A DNA stretch of 64,000 bases from Halopenitus persicus (GCF_002355635.1 NZ_AP017558.1:2108001-2172000); one strand, 5' to 3'. Shown: positions 50,822-59,991, counted from the stretch's first letter. Numbers and translations: made by a program. The notes: a model not told the origin generated them from the letters alone.

Positions 50822-52567
50822 ATGGTCGCGGACTTCAACTGGGCCATCGGCGGGGAAGCCGGCGATGGCATCGACTCGACGGGCAAGATCTTCGCCCAGG
50901 CGCTGTCTCGCTCGGGTCGGCACGTCTTCACCTCCAAGGACTTCGCCTCCCGGATCCGGGGCGGGTACACCGCCTACAAGGTGCGGACGTCCGTCGACAG
51001 GGTACAGAGCGTCGTCGACCGACTGGACGTACTGATCGCGTTAACCCCGCGAACGATCGAGGAGAACCTCCCGGAGCTCCACGAGGACTCGGTCATCATC
51101 TACGACGGCGAGCGGACCACGATGCAGAACGCCGAGATCCCCGAGGAGATGATCGGCCTCGACGTCCCGCTCAAGCGCCTCGCGGAGGAGGCCGGCGGGG
51201 CCATCATGCGCAACGTGGTCGCGCTCGGCGCCGCCTGCGAGGTCACCGACTTCCCGATCGAGAACCTCGATTCGGCACTCGAGAAACGGTTCAAGGACAA
51301 GGGGCAGAAGCTGGTCGAGAACAACCAGGAGGCCGCACGCGCCGGCCAATCCTACGTCGCCGAGGAGTTCGACCACGAGTTCGATTACGAGCTCGAGACG
51401 ACCGACAACGACTACGTGCTCTTAAACGGCGACGAGGCGATCGGGATGGGCGCCATCGCGGCCGGCTGCCGGTTCTACTCCGGCTACCCGATCACGCCCG
51501 CGACGGACGTGATGGAGTACCTCACCGGCCGGATCGAACGATACGGCGGCCACGTCGTGCAGGCCGAGGACGAGCTCTCGGCGATCAATATGGCGCTCGG
51601 CGCCGCCCGCGGCGGCGCCCGGTCGATGACCGCGACTTCCGGGCCGGGGATCGACCTGATGACGGAGACGTTCGGCCTCGTCGCGACCTCCGAGACCCCG
51701 CTCGTCATCTGTAACGTGATGCGGTCGGGCCCCTCCACCGGGATGCCGACGAAACAGGAGCAGGGCGACCTGAACGGGATGCTCTACGGCGGCCACGGCG
51801 AGATCCCGCGGTTCGTCCTCGCGCCGACGACGATCGACGAGTGCTTCTGGAAGACGGTCGAGGCGTTCAACCTGGCCGAGAAGTACCAGACGCCGGTCTA
51901 TCTCACTGCGGACCTCTCGCTTGCGGTCACCGAACAGACCTACGAACCGGACGCGTTCGACATGGACGCCGTCGAGGTCGACCGCGGCTTCCTCGTCGAC
52001 GAGGAGACGATCGGCGACCACCAGACCGACGCCGAGCAGTTCAAGCCCCACGAGATCACCGACGACGGGATCTCCCCGCGTGCGTTCCCCGGAACGAGCG
52101 GCGGTGCCCACATGTCGACGGGGCTCGAACACGACGAACTCGGTCGCCGGACCGAGGAGCAGGACATGCGCGTCGAGCAGGTCGACAAGCGCAACCGGAA
52201 GGTCGAGACCGCCGAGGAACGCGAGGACTGGAACCCGCGCGAGTTCGGCGACCCCGAAGCCGACGCGCTCGTCGTCTCGTGGGGCTCGAACGAGGGGGCA
52301 CTCATCGAGGCCCTCGAGATACTCGAGGCCGACGGCATCGACGTCCGCGTCATTTCGGTGCCGTACATCTTCCCCCGGCCGGACCTCACCGAGGACGTGC
52401 AGGCGGCCGAGGAGACGATCGTCGTCGAGTGTAACGCGACCGGACAGTTCGCGGACCTCGTCGAACACGACGTTCTCGAGCGCGTCGAGCGGATAAACAA
52501 GTACACGGGCGTGCGGTTCAAGGCCGACGAACTCGCACGTGACATCAAGGAGACCCTGGAGGCGTAA
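50822..52567 (+). CDS. korA: 2-oxoacid:ferredoxin oxidoreductase subunit alpha (KorA-type)
   Basis: A 581-aa fused gamma-alpha subunit. The gamma domain (about 1-180) begins NWAIGGEAGDGIDSTGKIFAQALSRSG. The alpha domain starts near LLNGDEAIGMGAIAAGCRFYSGYPITPATDVMEYL, with MTATSGPGIDLMTETFGL and PSTGMPTKQEQGDLN. With KorB it oxidises a 2-oxoacid (2-oxoglutarate is likely) to acyl-CoA and reduces ferredoxin, replacing the dehydrogenase complex in haloarchaea. The pairing with a 287-aa beta subunit fits Kor rather than Por. The ATG at 50822 is preferred over upstream in-frame codons. Confidence 0.92.
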   Translation: MVADFNWAIGGEAGDGIDSTGKIFAQALSRSGRHVFTSKDFASRIRGGYTAYKVRTSVDRVQSVVDRLDVLIALTPRTIEENLPELHEDSVIIYDGERTTMQNAEIPEEMIGLDVPLKRLAEEAGGAIMRNVVALGAACEVTDFPIENLDSALEKRFKDKGQKLVENNQEAARAGQSYVAEEFDHEFDYELETTDNDYVLLNGDEAIGMGAIAAGCRFYSGYPITPATDVMEYLTGRIERYGGHVVQAEDELSAINMALGAARGGARSMTATSGPGIDLMTETFGLVATSETPLVICNVMRSGPSTGMPTKQEQGDLNGMLYGGHGEIPRFVLAPTTIDECFWKTVEAFNLAEKYQTPVYLTADLSLAVTEQTYEPDAFDMDAVEVDRGFLVDEETIGDHQTDAEQFKPHEITDDGISPRAFPGTSGGAHMSTGLEHDELGRRTEEQDMRVEQVDKRNRKVETAEEREDWNPREFGDPEADALVVSWGSNEGALIEALEILEADGIDVRVISVPYIFPRPDLTEDVQAAEETIVVECNATGQFADLVEHDVLERVERINKYTGVRFKADELARDIKETLEA

Positions 52568-52570
52568 CCA

Positions 52571-53434
52571 ATGAGCTCAGACGTTCGATTCACCGACTTC
52601 AAATCCGACAAGCAGCCGACGTGGTGTCCCGGATGTGGCGACTTCGGCACGATGAACGGGATGATGAAGGCACTCGCTGAGACGGGCAACGATCCCGACA
52701 ACACCTTCGTCGTGGCCGGGATCGGCTGTTCGGGCAAGATCGGGACGTACATGCGAAGCTACGCGCTCCACGGCGTTCACGGCCGCGCGCTCCCGGTGGG
52801 CACGGGCGTCAAGCTCGCGCGCCCCGACGTCGAGGTGATGGTCGCCGGCGGCGACGGCGACGGCTACTCCATCGGCGCCGGCCACTTCGTCCACGCCGTC
52901 CGCCGGAACGTGGACATGACCTACGTCGTGATGGACAACCGGATCTACGGGCTGACCAAGGGACAGGCCTCCCCGACCTCCCGGTCCGACTTCGAGACGT
53001 CGACGACTCCCGAGGGGCCGAAACAGCCGCCGGTCAACCCGCACGCGCTCGCGCTCGCCTCCGGAGCGAGCTTCATCGCCCAGTCGTTCTCCTCGGACGC
53101 GCTGCGCCACCAGGAGATCATCCAGGAGGCGATCGAACACGACGGGTTCGGCTTCGTCAACGTCTACTCGCCGTGCGTCACGTTCAACGACGTCGACACC
53201 TACGACTACTTCCGCGACTCGCTGGTCGACCTCGAGGAGACCGACCACGACCGCCACGACTACGACGACGCCAAGGAGGTCATCCTCGACGCGGATAAGG
53301 AGTATCAGGGCGTCATCTACCAGGACGAGAACTCGGTGCCGTACGCCGAACAGCACGGCATCGGCGCGGACATGTCCGACATCCCGGACGGCGCGCCGGA
53401 GGACGCCACGGACCTCGTCCGCGAGTTCTACTGA
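52571..53434 (+). CDS. korB: 2-oxoacid:ferredoxin oxidoreductase subunit beta (KorB-type)
   Basis: A 287-aa thiamine diphosphate subunit. The [4Fe-4S] Cys are in TWCPGCGDFGTMNGMMKAL and GIGCSGKIGTYM, with a further Cys in NVYSPCVTFND. The TPP motif is MVAGGDGDGYSIGAGHFVHAVRRNVDMTYVVMDNRIYGLTKGQASPTS. It starts 3 bp after the korA stop, in one operon. It ends in an acidic tail. Confidence 0.94.
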   Translation: MSSDVRFTDFKSDKQPTWCPGCGDFGTMNGMMKALAETGNDPDNTFVVAGIGCSGKIGTYMRSYALHGVHGRALPVGTGVKLARPDVEVMVAGGDGDGYSIGAGHFVHAVRRNVDMTYVVMDNRIYGLTKGQASPTSRSDFETSTTPEGPKQPPVNPHALALASGASFIAQSFSSDALRHQEIIQEAIEHDGFGFVNVYSPCVTFNDVDTYDYFRDSLVDLEETDHDRHDYDDAKEVILDADKEYQGVIYQDENSVPYAEQHGIGADMSDIPDGAPEDATDLVREFY

Positions 53435-53620
53435 GCCGACGTCGGCCGACGTCGCCGATCGCCGATCGTCCCGCGGTGTCGGTGCCTGACCGCGTCCCGC
53501 CCGAGCGGCGCGTGATCGGACCCTCTCAACGCCGTTTTCGACCCTTTCGCGGGGACGAAAACCACGGGACGGCCGGGACGCATCAACAACACTCATTAGC
53601 GGCACGCGACACGTTCGGGT

Positions 53621-54880
53621 ATGAGCGATCGCTTCGACGTGGTCATCGCCGGGGCCGGCCCAGCGGGCGCCCAGTGTGCCCGCGATCTCGCCGCGCGGGA
53701 CTACGACGTCCTCGTTCTCGAGACGGAACCGGAGGCGGAGTTCCCGCGCCAGAGCAACAAATCCACCGCGGGAACCTTCCCGTCGATGATGGCCGCCTTC
53801 GGCGTCCCGGACGACGTCGTGATGCAGTTCACCGACTCGGTGGTTCTCGAGTCGCCCAACGATTTCTACGTCCAGAACCAGCCGGGTGCCGTCCTCGAGT
53901 TCGCGGAGTTCAAACGGTGGCTCGTCGCCGACGGACGCGAGCAGGGCGTCGAGTACCGGTTCGATTCCCGGGCGACCGCGCCGATCGAGTCGGACGGGTC
54001 GGTCGTCGGCGTCCGGTACGACGGGTCCGAGGAGGTGTTTGCCGACGTGGTCGTCGACGCGACCGGCCCCGCCGCGCCGCTGGCGAAGGCGCTGGACGTC
54101 TGTGACTTGCGTCGCGAGAACCAGGCGATCGGCATCGAGTGGGAGCTTGAAGGGATCGAGACGGACCATCCGGGCTACGCCGACCTCCACGACGCGATGA
54201 TGCTGCGGCTCGACCACGACGTCGCGCCGGGTGGGTACTCGTGGATCTTCCACACCGGCGGGGATACCGCCAAGGTCGGAGTCTGTTACATCCAGAACGA
54301 CCGCCACCGCGAGCACGCCGACGAGGACCTCACGATCGACGGGTACCTCGAGCGCTGGCTCGAGTCGGATCCGCGGTTCGCCGACGCCGAGAAGATCGAG
54401 GGGAAGATCCATCGTGGCTCCGCGCACATCCAGCAGCCGGCCGGGATGAGCACCGACGGCTTCGTCGCGATCGGGGATACGGTTCCCTCGATCGACCCCC
54501 TCTGGGGCGAGGGGATCCACAAGGGGATGAAGTCCGCCCGCGCGGCGGCGGCGGCGATCGACCGCTGTCTGAGCCCCGCCGAGTCGGACACCTCGGCCGC
54601 ACAGCTATCGACCTACGACGACCTCTGGCACCGCGATGTCGCGCCGAAGGCCCGACAGCGGCTGTTGATGACCGAACTCCTCTATCTCGCCTCCAACGAC
54701 CGATACGACCGCTTGATGCGTGACCTCCGGGCCACCGACGAGGACACCCTCGCACAGATCAACGGCGGGAACCTTGCCGCCTTCCCGAAGCTCCTCCATC
54801 TCGAGGACCTCTCGCTGCTTGCGACCTTCGGCAAGGAACGGTTCCTCGAGGGGTCGGCCCGCTGGACCGGCGGCGCCTGA
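53621..54880 (+). CDS. Geranylgeranyl-reductase-type FAD oxidoreductase
   Basis: A 419-aa flavoprotein of the geranylgeranyl reductase family. The Rossmann motif is DVVIAGAGPAGAQCARDLAARDYDVLVLE (from residue 6), the second FAD block is VVDATGPAAPLA, and GFVAIGDTVPSIDPLWGEGIHKGMKSARAAA is the conserved FAD/lipid block. Related archaeal enzymes saturate the isoprenoid chains of membrane lipids or reduce other unsaturated substrates. The precise substrate is not shown. A TATA-like CTCATTAGCG (53593-53602) lies 24 nt upstream of the ATG. Confidence 0.87.
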   Translation: MSDRFDVVIAGAGPAGAQCARDLAARDYDVLVLETEPEAEFPRQSNKSTAGTFPSMMAAFGVPDDVVMQFTDSVVLESPNDFYVQNQPGAVLEFAEFKRWLVADGREQGVEYRFDSRATAPIESDGSVVGVRYDGSEEVFADVVVDATGPAAPLAKALDVCDLRRENQAIGIEWELEGIETDHPGYADLHDAMMLRLDHDVAPGGYSWIFHTGGDTAKVGVCYIQNDRHREHADEDLTIDGYLERWLESDPRFADAEKIEGKIHRGSAHIQQPAGMSTDGFVAIGDTVPSIDPLWGEGIHKGMKSARAAAAAIDRCLSPAESDTSAAQLSTYDDLWHRDVAPKARQRLLMTELLYLASNDRYDRLMRDLRATDEDTLAQINGGNLAAFPKLLHLEDLSLLATFGKERFLEGSARWTGGA

Positions 54881-54948
54881 TCGGCCGACCCTCAACGGTC
54901 GCGCTCCGCCCCGCAACCTCTTTCTCGACCGCGTTCGTCGGCTCGGGT

Positions 54949-55791
54949 ATGACGAACCTGACGCGGCACGGCGACGGATCACGCGCGGTGCCCACCCGCG
55001 ACGGAATGGCGATGCTCGGATACGGAACCTGGAAGCTGGCCGACCGGGAGACGTGCGTCGACGCGATCACGACCGCGATCGAAACCGGGTATCGGCATCT
55101 CGACACGGCTCGGATGTACGACAACGAGACCTACGTCGGGGAGGCGATCGCGGACGCCGACGTCGACCGCGAGGAGGTGTTCCTCGCGACGAAGATCTGG
55201 CCGGACGACCTCGCCTACGGGGACGCGATCGACGCCGCCTACGACAGTCTGGAGAACCTGGACACCGACTACCTCGACCTGCTATACGTCCACTGGCCGG
55301 CGAAGGCGTACGACCCGGCCGAGACGCTTGAGGCCTTCGACCGGCTCGTCGAGGAGGGGGTCACCGAGCGGATCGGCGTCTCCAATTTCACCCCCGAGCT
55401 GCTCGCGGACGCGTGCGACCGGACGACGGCGCCGATCTTCGCGAACCAGTTCGAGTGTCATCCCCTGCTCCCCCGGCGGCGCTGGCGTGAGGCGTGTGCC
55501 GACCACGGCGTCCATCCGGTGGCGTACGCCCCGATCGCGCGCCAGGAGGTCTTCGAGGAGTCGACGATCGTCGAGATCGCGGAGACACACGACGTCAGTC
55601 CGGCGCAGGTTTCGCTCGCCTGGCTCCGACAGCGCGACGTGACCGCCATCCCGAAGGCCGCGAGCGCGGACCACATCCGCGAGAACTGGGAATCGCTGTC
55701 GCTCGAGCTCGAGGAAGCGGAGCTGGCGGCGATCGACGGGATCGAAACGCGATCCCGGAAGGTCGACCCGTCATTTGCGCCCTGGAACTGA
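54949..55791 (+). CDS. Aldo/keto reductase (AKR)
   Basis: A 280-aa TIM-barrel NAD(P)H oxidoreductase of the 2,5-diketogluconate-reductase-like group. The catalytic tetrad is visible: Asp and Tyr in RHLDTARMYDNETYVGEA, Lys in FLATKIWPDDL and His in DLLYVHWPAK. The coenzyme block IPKAASADHIRENWESL lies near the C-terminus. The length is normal. A TATA-like CCTCTTTCTC (54918-54927) is about 27 nt upstream. The substrate is unknown. Confidence 0.93.
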   Translation: MTNLTRHGDGSRAVPTRDGMAMLGYGTWKLADRETCVDAITTAIETGYRHLDTARMYDNETYVGEAIADADVDREEVFLATKIWPDDLAYGDAIDAAYDSLENLDTDYLDLLYVHWPAKAYDPAETLEAFDRLVEEGVTERIGVSNFTPELLADACDRTTAPIFANQFECHPLLPRRRWREACADHGVHPVAYAPIARQEVFEESTIVEIAETHDVSPAQVSLAWLRQRDVTAIPKAASADHIRENWESLSLELEEAELAAIDGIETRSRKVDPSFAPWN

Positions 55792-55903
55792 CCGATCCGC
55801 AACCGTCCCGGCCCGACGGCGCTCGTCCGGCGGTGGGGCGCCGAGCGCGTCCATCGTCGAACCGTCCGGCGGCGGCCGTCCCGAGGCACAAAGTTCACGT
55901 TAC

Positions 55904-55915
55904 CTCACGCGTGAG
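55904..55915. promoter_or_regulatory. 12-bp palindrome just upstream of a membrane-protein gene
   Basis: CTCACGCGTGAG, a perfect palindrome ending 9 nt before the ATG at 55925. It may be an operator or part of the leader. Confidence 0.35.
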
Positions 55916-55924
55916 TTGACGCCG

Positions 55925-56662
55925 ATGGAACGACGGTCACCGGGGTTGATCGGCGCGGTCCGCATCGACGTCACCCGGCTACACGACACGTGGATGGAGG
56001 TGGCCTTCCCACGCCAGCTCGACGCCAGCAGCGTGCTCGGGAAGTGGAAGCCGGAGACGACGCCCCAGCGGATCGCCTACAAGCTGTGGGCGGCGATCGG
56101 GATTCCGCTCGTCCTGTTCGGCTACCCGCTGTTGCTCATCGGCTTCGCGACCCGGTATTACGCCACCCGACTCGACTCGGCGGTGGCGCGCATCGGCGTT
56201 CTCGGCGTCCTTCTCGTCGCGACGCTCGCCTGGGGCACGCTGACAGTCATCACGCGCCTCCAGCTCTCGACGGAGGCGTTCCTCGCCGTGGGGGCCGCCA
56301 GCGTGGTCGCGGTCGTCTCGGCGGGGCTGGCTGCGCTCTTCTCGAAGGTCGGCGGCCGGGTCACGAGCGTCCTCCTCGCGTATCCGTTCGCGATGACGGC
56401 GCTGTTCCTCCCGCCGGTGGTGGCCGCCCTCTTCACCCCCTCGCTCGGCGAGGTGATCTTCCCGAACAGCACCGAGCTCGCCGTCTGGATCCTCGACACG
56501 CTGTTGGCAGTCGGCGGGATCAACGACTGGCTGCGCGCCAACTTCACCCTCGAGGGCACCGGCTACGTCCTGATGTGGTTCGGGCTCGCGATCCCGACCG
56601 GCTGGCTGCTCGGCCTGCTCGTGGCGCTGGCGGACGTGATTCGGCCCAAGCCGGCCGACTAA
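55925..56662 (+). CDS. Haloarchaeal membrane protein of unknown function
   Basis: A 245-aa protein. The N-terminal cytosolic part (about 1-50, VDVTRLHDTWMEVAFPRQL-like with GVLGKWKPETTPQRIAYKLW following) precedes six or so transmembrane helices (IPLVLFGYPLLLIGFATRYY, VARIGVLGVLLVATLAWGTL, FLAVGAASVVAVVSAGLAAL, LLAYPFAMTALFLPPVVAAL, the LAVWILDTLLAVGG region, GYVLMWFGLAIPTGWLLGLLV). No family name is recognised with certainty. The last codons overlap the stop of the convergent HNH-like gene by 4 bp. Confidence 0.78.
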   Translation: MERRSPGLIGAVRIDVTRLHDTWMEVAFPRQLDASSVLGKWKPETTPQRIAYKLWAAIGIPLVLFGYPLLLIGFATRYYATRLDSAVARIGVLGVLLVATLAWGTLTVITRLQLSTEAFLAVGAASVVAVVSAGLAALFSKVGGRVTSVLLAYPFAMTALFLPPVVAALFTPSLGEVIFPNSTELAVWILDTLLAVGGINDWLRANFTLEGTGYVLMWFGLAIPTGWLLGLLVALADVIRPKPAD

Positions 56663-57354
56663 CTGTTCCCCGAGCCGTCGCCCTCGGTCCCGTCGGCGTA
56701 TCGGTCGCGGGCGGACGTGAACGACAGCTCGGCTTGCTCGGCGCTGCGGCGACGCTCCCGTTCGGCGATCGCGTCCGGATCGGGGCTCGCGTCGTCGTCG
56801 ATCCGGGCGATCGATCGATGGACCTTGGCGTGACACCACCGACAGAGCGAGACCGTGATCTCGTGGGGACCTGCCTCGGACGCGGTCGCGTCGCCGGTCG
56901 CGTTGCCGGTCCCGCCGTCCTCGCCGCCTTCGTCGTCCTCGCTGCCTTCGTCGTCCTCGCCGCCTTCGTCGTCCTCACTAGCTCTGTCGTCCGTGCCGCC
57001 CTCGTCGGCGGCGGAAGTTCCGATCCCGGGTTCGCTTCCGGCGTACTGCAGGTGATGTTCCTCGATCAACGGGTGGGTCGGCTCGTGCGCCAGTCGAAGC
57101 GACTCCAGTCCGCACCGAAGACAGGCACGGCCGTCGGTCGTCGACCGGTACCGGGGACACGCGGCCCAGTTCCCGTCCTCGCCGACGTGACAGGCGTATC
57201 CATCGCGCCGTCGCTCGGCGGCGAACGCCGGGTCCGCGCCCGCATGCTCGAGCGCGTACCGACACCGTCCGTCGTCGGTCAGGTGGTCACAGATCCCGGC
57301 GACGTCGTAGGGGTCGTCGACCCCCACGGGCGTTCCGTTCGGGGTCCGCTCCAT
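56659..57354 (-). CDS. HNH-like zinc protein (DUF7097-type)
   Basis: A 231-aa protein. The N-terminal Cys/His-rich region (PYDVAGICDHLTDDGRCRYA, YACHVGEDGNWAACPRYRS, CLRCGLESLRLAHE) is followed by HPLIEEHHLQY and, after an acidic repeat linker, SLCRWCHAKVHRSIARI, an HNH-nuclease-like beta-beta-alpha metal site. The linker contains three EDDEGGE-like repeats coded by an 18-bp tandem repeat (about 56924-56977). The pattern fits haloarchaeal DUF7097. Nuclease activity is unproven. The ATG at 57354 is preferred to a GTG at 57360. Confidence 0.78.
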   Translation of the reverse strand: MERTPNGTPVGVDDPYDVAGICDHLTDDGRCRYALEHAGADPAFAAERRRDGYACHVGEDGNWAACPRYRSTTDGRACLRCGLESLRLAHEPTHPLIEEHHLQYAGSEPGIGTSAADEGGTDDRASEDDEGGEDDEGSEDDEGGEDGGTGNATGDATASEAGPHEITVSLCRWCHAKVHRSIARIDDDASPDPDAIAERERRRSAEQAELSFTSARDRYADGTEGDGSGNS

Positions 57355-57419
57355 ACGCACGCTGGGGTCCAGCGATGGAAAAACGCACCGTCGATGGTAA
57401 CCGGGACGTCGCCGAGCGG

Positions 57420-57554
57420 CTAGTGCCGCACGATCGACACCGTGACCGCGTATAACGCGCCGCAGTCACAGCGAACCCTGACGTTCGGCTCGGCCTCGTC
57501 GGAGACGTATTCGATGGTCGATCCACACGTCGTACACTCGAGTCCGATCTCCAT
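57420..57554 (-). CDS. Small zinc-ribbon protein (44 aa)
   Basis: A 44-aa protein, MEIGLECTTCGSTIEYVSDEAEPNVRVRCDCGALYAVTVSIVRH, with a CxxC (Cys7/Cys10) and a CxC (Cys29/Cys31) pair forming a likely zinc ribbon. A TATA-like GTATATCCC (minus, 57618-57626) would give a leader of about 40 nt. A TTG at 57611 is an alternative longer start. Such mini zinc ribbons are frequent in haloarchaea, and the role is unknown. Confidence 0.7.
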   Translation of the reverse strand: MEIGLECTTCGSTIEYVSDEAEPNVRVRCDCGALYAVTVSIVRH

Positions 57555-57615
57555 TTGGGTATCCCACACACGCAGTGCTTGCCCCGTCGGAAACGCCGAT
57601 GGATCGGGCAAGAGA

Positions 57616-57628
57616 CGGGATATACCGT
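57616..57628 (-). promoter_or_regulatory. TATA-like box of the 44-aa zinc-ribbon gene
   Basis: ACGGTATATCCCG on the minus strand, about 65 nt before the ATG at 57554. It implies a short leader or the longer TTG start at 57611. Confidence 0.4.
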
Positions 57629-57852
57629 GTCAACACGCCACATCTTTACCCTCGCGTCGATAACCCTCGACCGCTCCCACCGTGGGGGCCGTTCGAGAGG
57701 GAGCGCTGAAGCTTGGTGGGCTCCGTTCCCTCTCGCGCACCTGTCGTGCGCACGACCGAATTCTTCGCACAGCATTAAGAAGCTACGGGCCGGATTATCG
57801 ATACGGATATCGGGCTCCCGATCCGGGACGGGGGATCGGTCCGGATTCACCG

Positions 57853-58698
57853 ATGGCCGCTCCAACGACGTACGTCGACGTTCATCTGGCGTTTCTCCTG
57901 CCGCCGATCGTCGGTCTCGGCCTCCTCGCGTCTCGCCGATCGCTGCTCGACCGGCGGTTCCTCGGCGGGCTCGCGGTCCTGATCGCCCTGGCGGTCGGCT
58001 ACACGACGCCCTGGGACGCACGCCTGATCGCGATCGGGGTGTGGTGGTACGGAGAGGGGGCCGTGGGTCGACGGTTCCTCGGCGTTCCGGTCGGCGAGTA
58101 CGCCTTCTTCGTGCTTCAACCGGTGCTGACGCTGCTGTGGGTGCGGTGGATCACGCGGAACGGGAACGGACCGACCCGCGGCGCGCCGAACGGACCGACC
58201 CGCGGCGCGCCGCGACCGTCTCCGGGCGTCCGCCTCATCGGACTCCTCTCGGGCGCGGCGGTCGCGGCGGTCGGCGGCTGGCTGGTGATCGCCGGGGCCG
58301 AAACGCGGCTCTACCTCGGCGCGATCCTCCTGTGGGCGGGGCCGGTCCTCGCGATCCAGTGGGCGTACGACTGGCCGAGCCTCCGTCGTCGCGGCCGAAC
58401 GGTCGCGGTCGGCGTCCTCGTGCCGACCGGCTACCTCTGTCTGGTCGACCGGATCGCGATCGACGCGGGGATCTGGACGATCGCTCCGGACTACACGACC
58501 GGCCTCACGATCGGCGGATTACCGGTCGAGGAGGGGTTGTTCTTCCTCGTGACGAACTGCTTTCTCGTGCAGGGATACCTGTTGTACGACGATCTGATCG
58601 ACCGCCGAACGGCGGACGGTGCCCGCCGATCGTCAGGTGCTGCACCCCGATCGACCGGCGCTACATCCCGATCGACGGACGCTCGAAAGGAGGCGTGA
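57853..58698 (+). CDS. crtY: Lycopene beta-cyclase (archaeal fused CrtYc/CrtYd type)
   Basis: A 281-aa integral membrane enzyme with about seven helices, built from two homologous halves of the heterodimeric bacterial cyclase. The paired signature sites are GVPVGEYAFFVLQPVLTLLW and GGLPVEEGLFFLVTNCFLVQGYLLYDD, with acidic residues after the PxE motif. It cyclises lycopene to beta-carotene. A cytosolic loop holds two copies of NGPTRGAP from a 24-bp duplication (58165-58212). The tail RRSSGAAPRSTGATSRST is low complexity. It is followed by brp with its own Shine-Dalgarno, a retinal-synthesis pair. Confidence 0.93.
   Translation: MAAPTTYVDVHLAFLLPPIVGLGLLASRRSLLDRRFLGGLAVLIALAVGYTTPWDARLIAIGVWWYGEGAVGRRFLGVPVGEYAFFVLQPVLTLLWVRWITRNGNGPTRGAPNGPTRGAPRPSPGVRLIGLLSGAAVAAVGGWLVIAGAETRLYLGAILLWAGPVLAIQWAYDWPSLRRRGRTVAVGVLVPTGYLCLVDRIAIDAGIWTIAPDYTTGLTIGGLPVEEGLFFLVTNCFLVQGYLLYDDLIDRRTADGARRSSGAAPRSTGATSRSTDARKEA
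58165..58212. repeat. 24-bp tandem duplication in crtY
   Basis: Two identical 24-bp units encode NGPTRGAP twice in a loop between transmembrane helices. The frame is preserved. Confidence 0.9.
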
Positions 58699-58702
58699 CT
58701 CC

Positions 58703-59890
58703 ATGGATGCCACGACGTCGCGGGTGTCGACCGGCAACGGGGCCGCCCCCACGGCTCACGCTCTGGCATACCTCGCGGTGGTCCCCGGCTGGATCGCCGC
58801 GGGCGTCCTGACGATCGCGTTCTCGTTCGGAGCGACGGTCCCGCCCCGCTACCGGTGGATCCCGCTTGCGGCGAGCGTTCTCGTGATCGGGTTCCCCCAC
58901 GGGGCCGTCGACCACCTGATGGTCGCGCGGGTGCGGACGGGACGGGCTCCCGATCGAGCCCTGACGCGAGTCGGCATCGTTTACGCCGTCCTCGGCGGCG
59001 GCTACGCACTCGCGTGGTTTCTCGTCCCCCGCGTGGCGGTCGTCGCGTTCCTGCTGTTGACCGTCGTGCACTGGGGCACCGGCGAGCTGTATCCCCTGAT
59101 CGGGATCGTCGGCGTCGACCATCTCGGGTCGTCGACCGTCCGGCTCGCGACGGCGGCGGTCCGGGGGACGCTCCCGATCCTCGTCCCGCTCATCGCCTTC
59201 CCGGACCGGTTTCTGACGGTCGTCTCGCTGCTTCTGGACCCGTTCCTCGGAACCTCGCCCGCGTGGCTCGACGCGCTCGCCGGAGGCCGGGCGCGCACCG
59301 CGCTCGCCGCGGTGGTGGGTGCGTCCATCGTCGTGACGCTCGCGGTCGGCGCGCGTCGCGCCCTGGCGCTTCGGGCTGATGCGACGTCCCGTGACGGCAC
59401 ACCGGCGACGGGCACCGACGCCGGAACGACGCGGCGGTCCGTCGCCATCGTCCGGCCCCGGACAGCGGTCGGCGGCTGGCTGCTCGACGCTGCCGAGACG
59501 CTGCTTTTGTGTGCGTTCTTCCTGACCGTCCCGCCGGTGTTGGCCGTCGGGACCTACTTCTGTCTCTGGCACTCGCTCCGGCACGTGGGACGGCTGCTCG
59601 CGCTCGACGAGCGCTCGAACGCCGACCTCGCCGCCGGCCGGGTCGGGCTGCCCCTGTGGCGGTTCGCCCGTGACGCCGCCCCGCTCACCGCGGGCGGCTT
59701 GCTCGTCGTCGCCGGACTGTTCCTCGCCGTTCCCCGTCGTCCCGGGACGCCGGTCGAGTCGATCGCGGTGTATCTCGTCGCGGTCGCCGTCCTGACGCTC
59801 CCCCACACGGTGATCGTGGCGTGGGCGGACCGGAAGCAGGGGCTCGTCGGTCGGTGGTCCGAGCGAGGGATCGGCGGGCGGTGGTCGTGA
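58703..59890 (+). CDS. blh: Brp/Blh family beta-carotene 15,15'-dioxygenase
   Basis: A 395-aa membrane enzyme cleaving beta-carotene to two retinal molecules. The His iron ligands are visible in GFPHGAVDHLMVARV, LLTVVHWGTGELY, CLWHSLRHVGRLL and TLPHTVIVAW. About ten helices are present, with an extra loop (RDGTPATGTDAGTTRRS). A strong Shine-Dalgarno, AAAGGAGG (58686-58693), lies inside the end of crtY, 9 nt before the ATG, coupling translation. No opsin gene is adjacent, so retinal serves a rhodopsin encoded elsewhere. Confidence 0.93.
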   Translation: MDATTSRVSTGNGAAPTAHALAYLAVVPGWIAAGVLTIAFSFGATVPPRYRWIPLAASVLVIGFPHGAVDHLMVARVRTGRAPDRALTRVGIVYAVLGGGYALAWFLVPRVAVVAFLLLTVVHWGTGELYPLIGIVGVDHLGSSTVRLATAAVRGTLPILVPLIAFPDRFLTVVSLLLDPFLGTSPAWLDALAGGRARTALAAVVGASIVVTLAVGARRALALRADATSRDGTPATGTDAGTTRRSVAIVRPRTAVGGWLLDAAETLLLCAFFLTVPPVLAVGTYFCLWHSLRHVGRLLALDERSNADLAAGRVGLPLWRFARDAAPLTAGGLLVVAGLFLAVPRRPGTPVESIAVYLVAVAVLTLPHTVIVAWADRKQGLVGRWSERGIGGRWS

Positions 59891-59902
59891 GCGAGGGACC
59901 GG

Positions 59903-59964
59903 CGGTCGGTGACTGCGGGCAGGGAATCCGCGGTCGGTGACTGCGGGCAGGGAATCCGCGGTCG
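59903..59964. repeat. 28-bp tandem duplication upstream of gatB
   Basis: Two exact 28-bp copies (59903-59930, 59931-59958) with core GGTCGGTGACTGCGGGCAGG, followed by 6 nt of a third copy, between the blh stop and the gatB promoter. Confidence 0.9.
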
Positions 59965-59991
59965 CGAGCCCCGAGCCGCCCGACTCGACAC

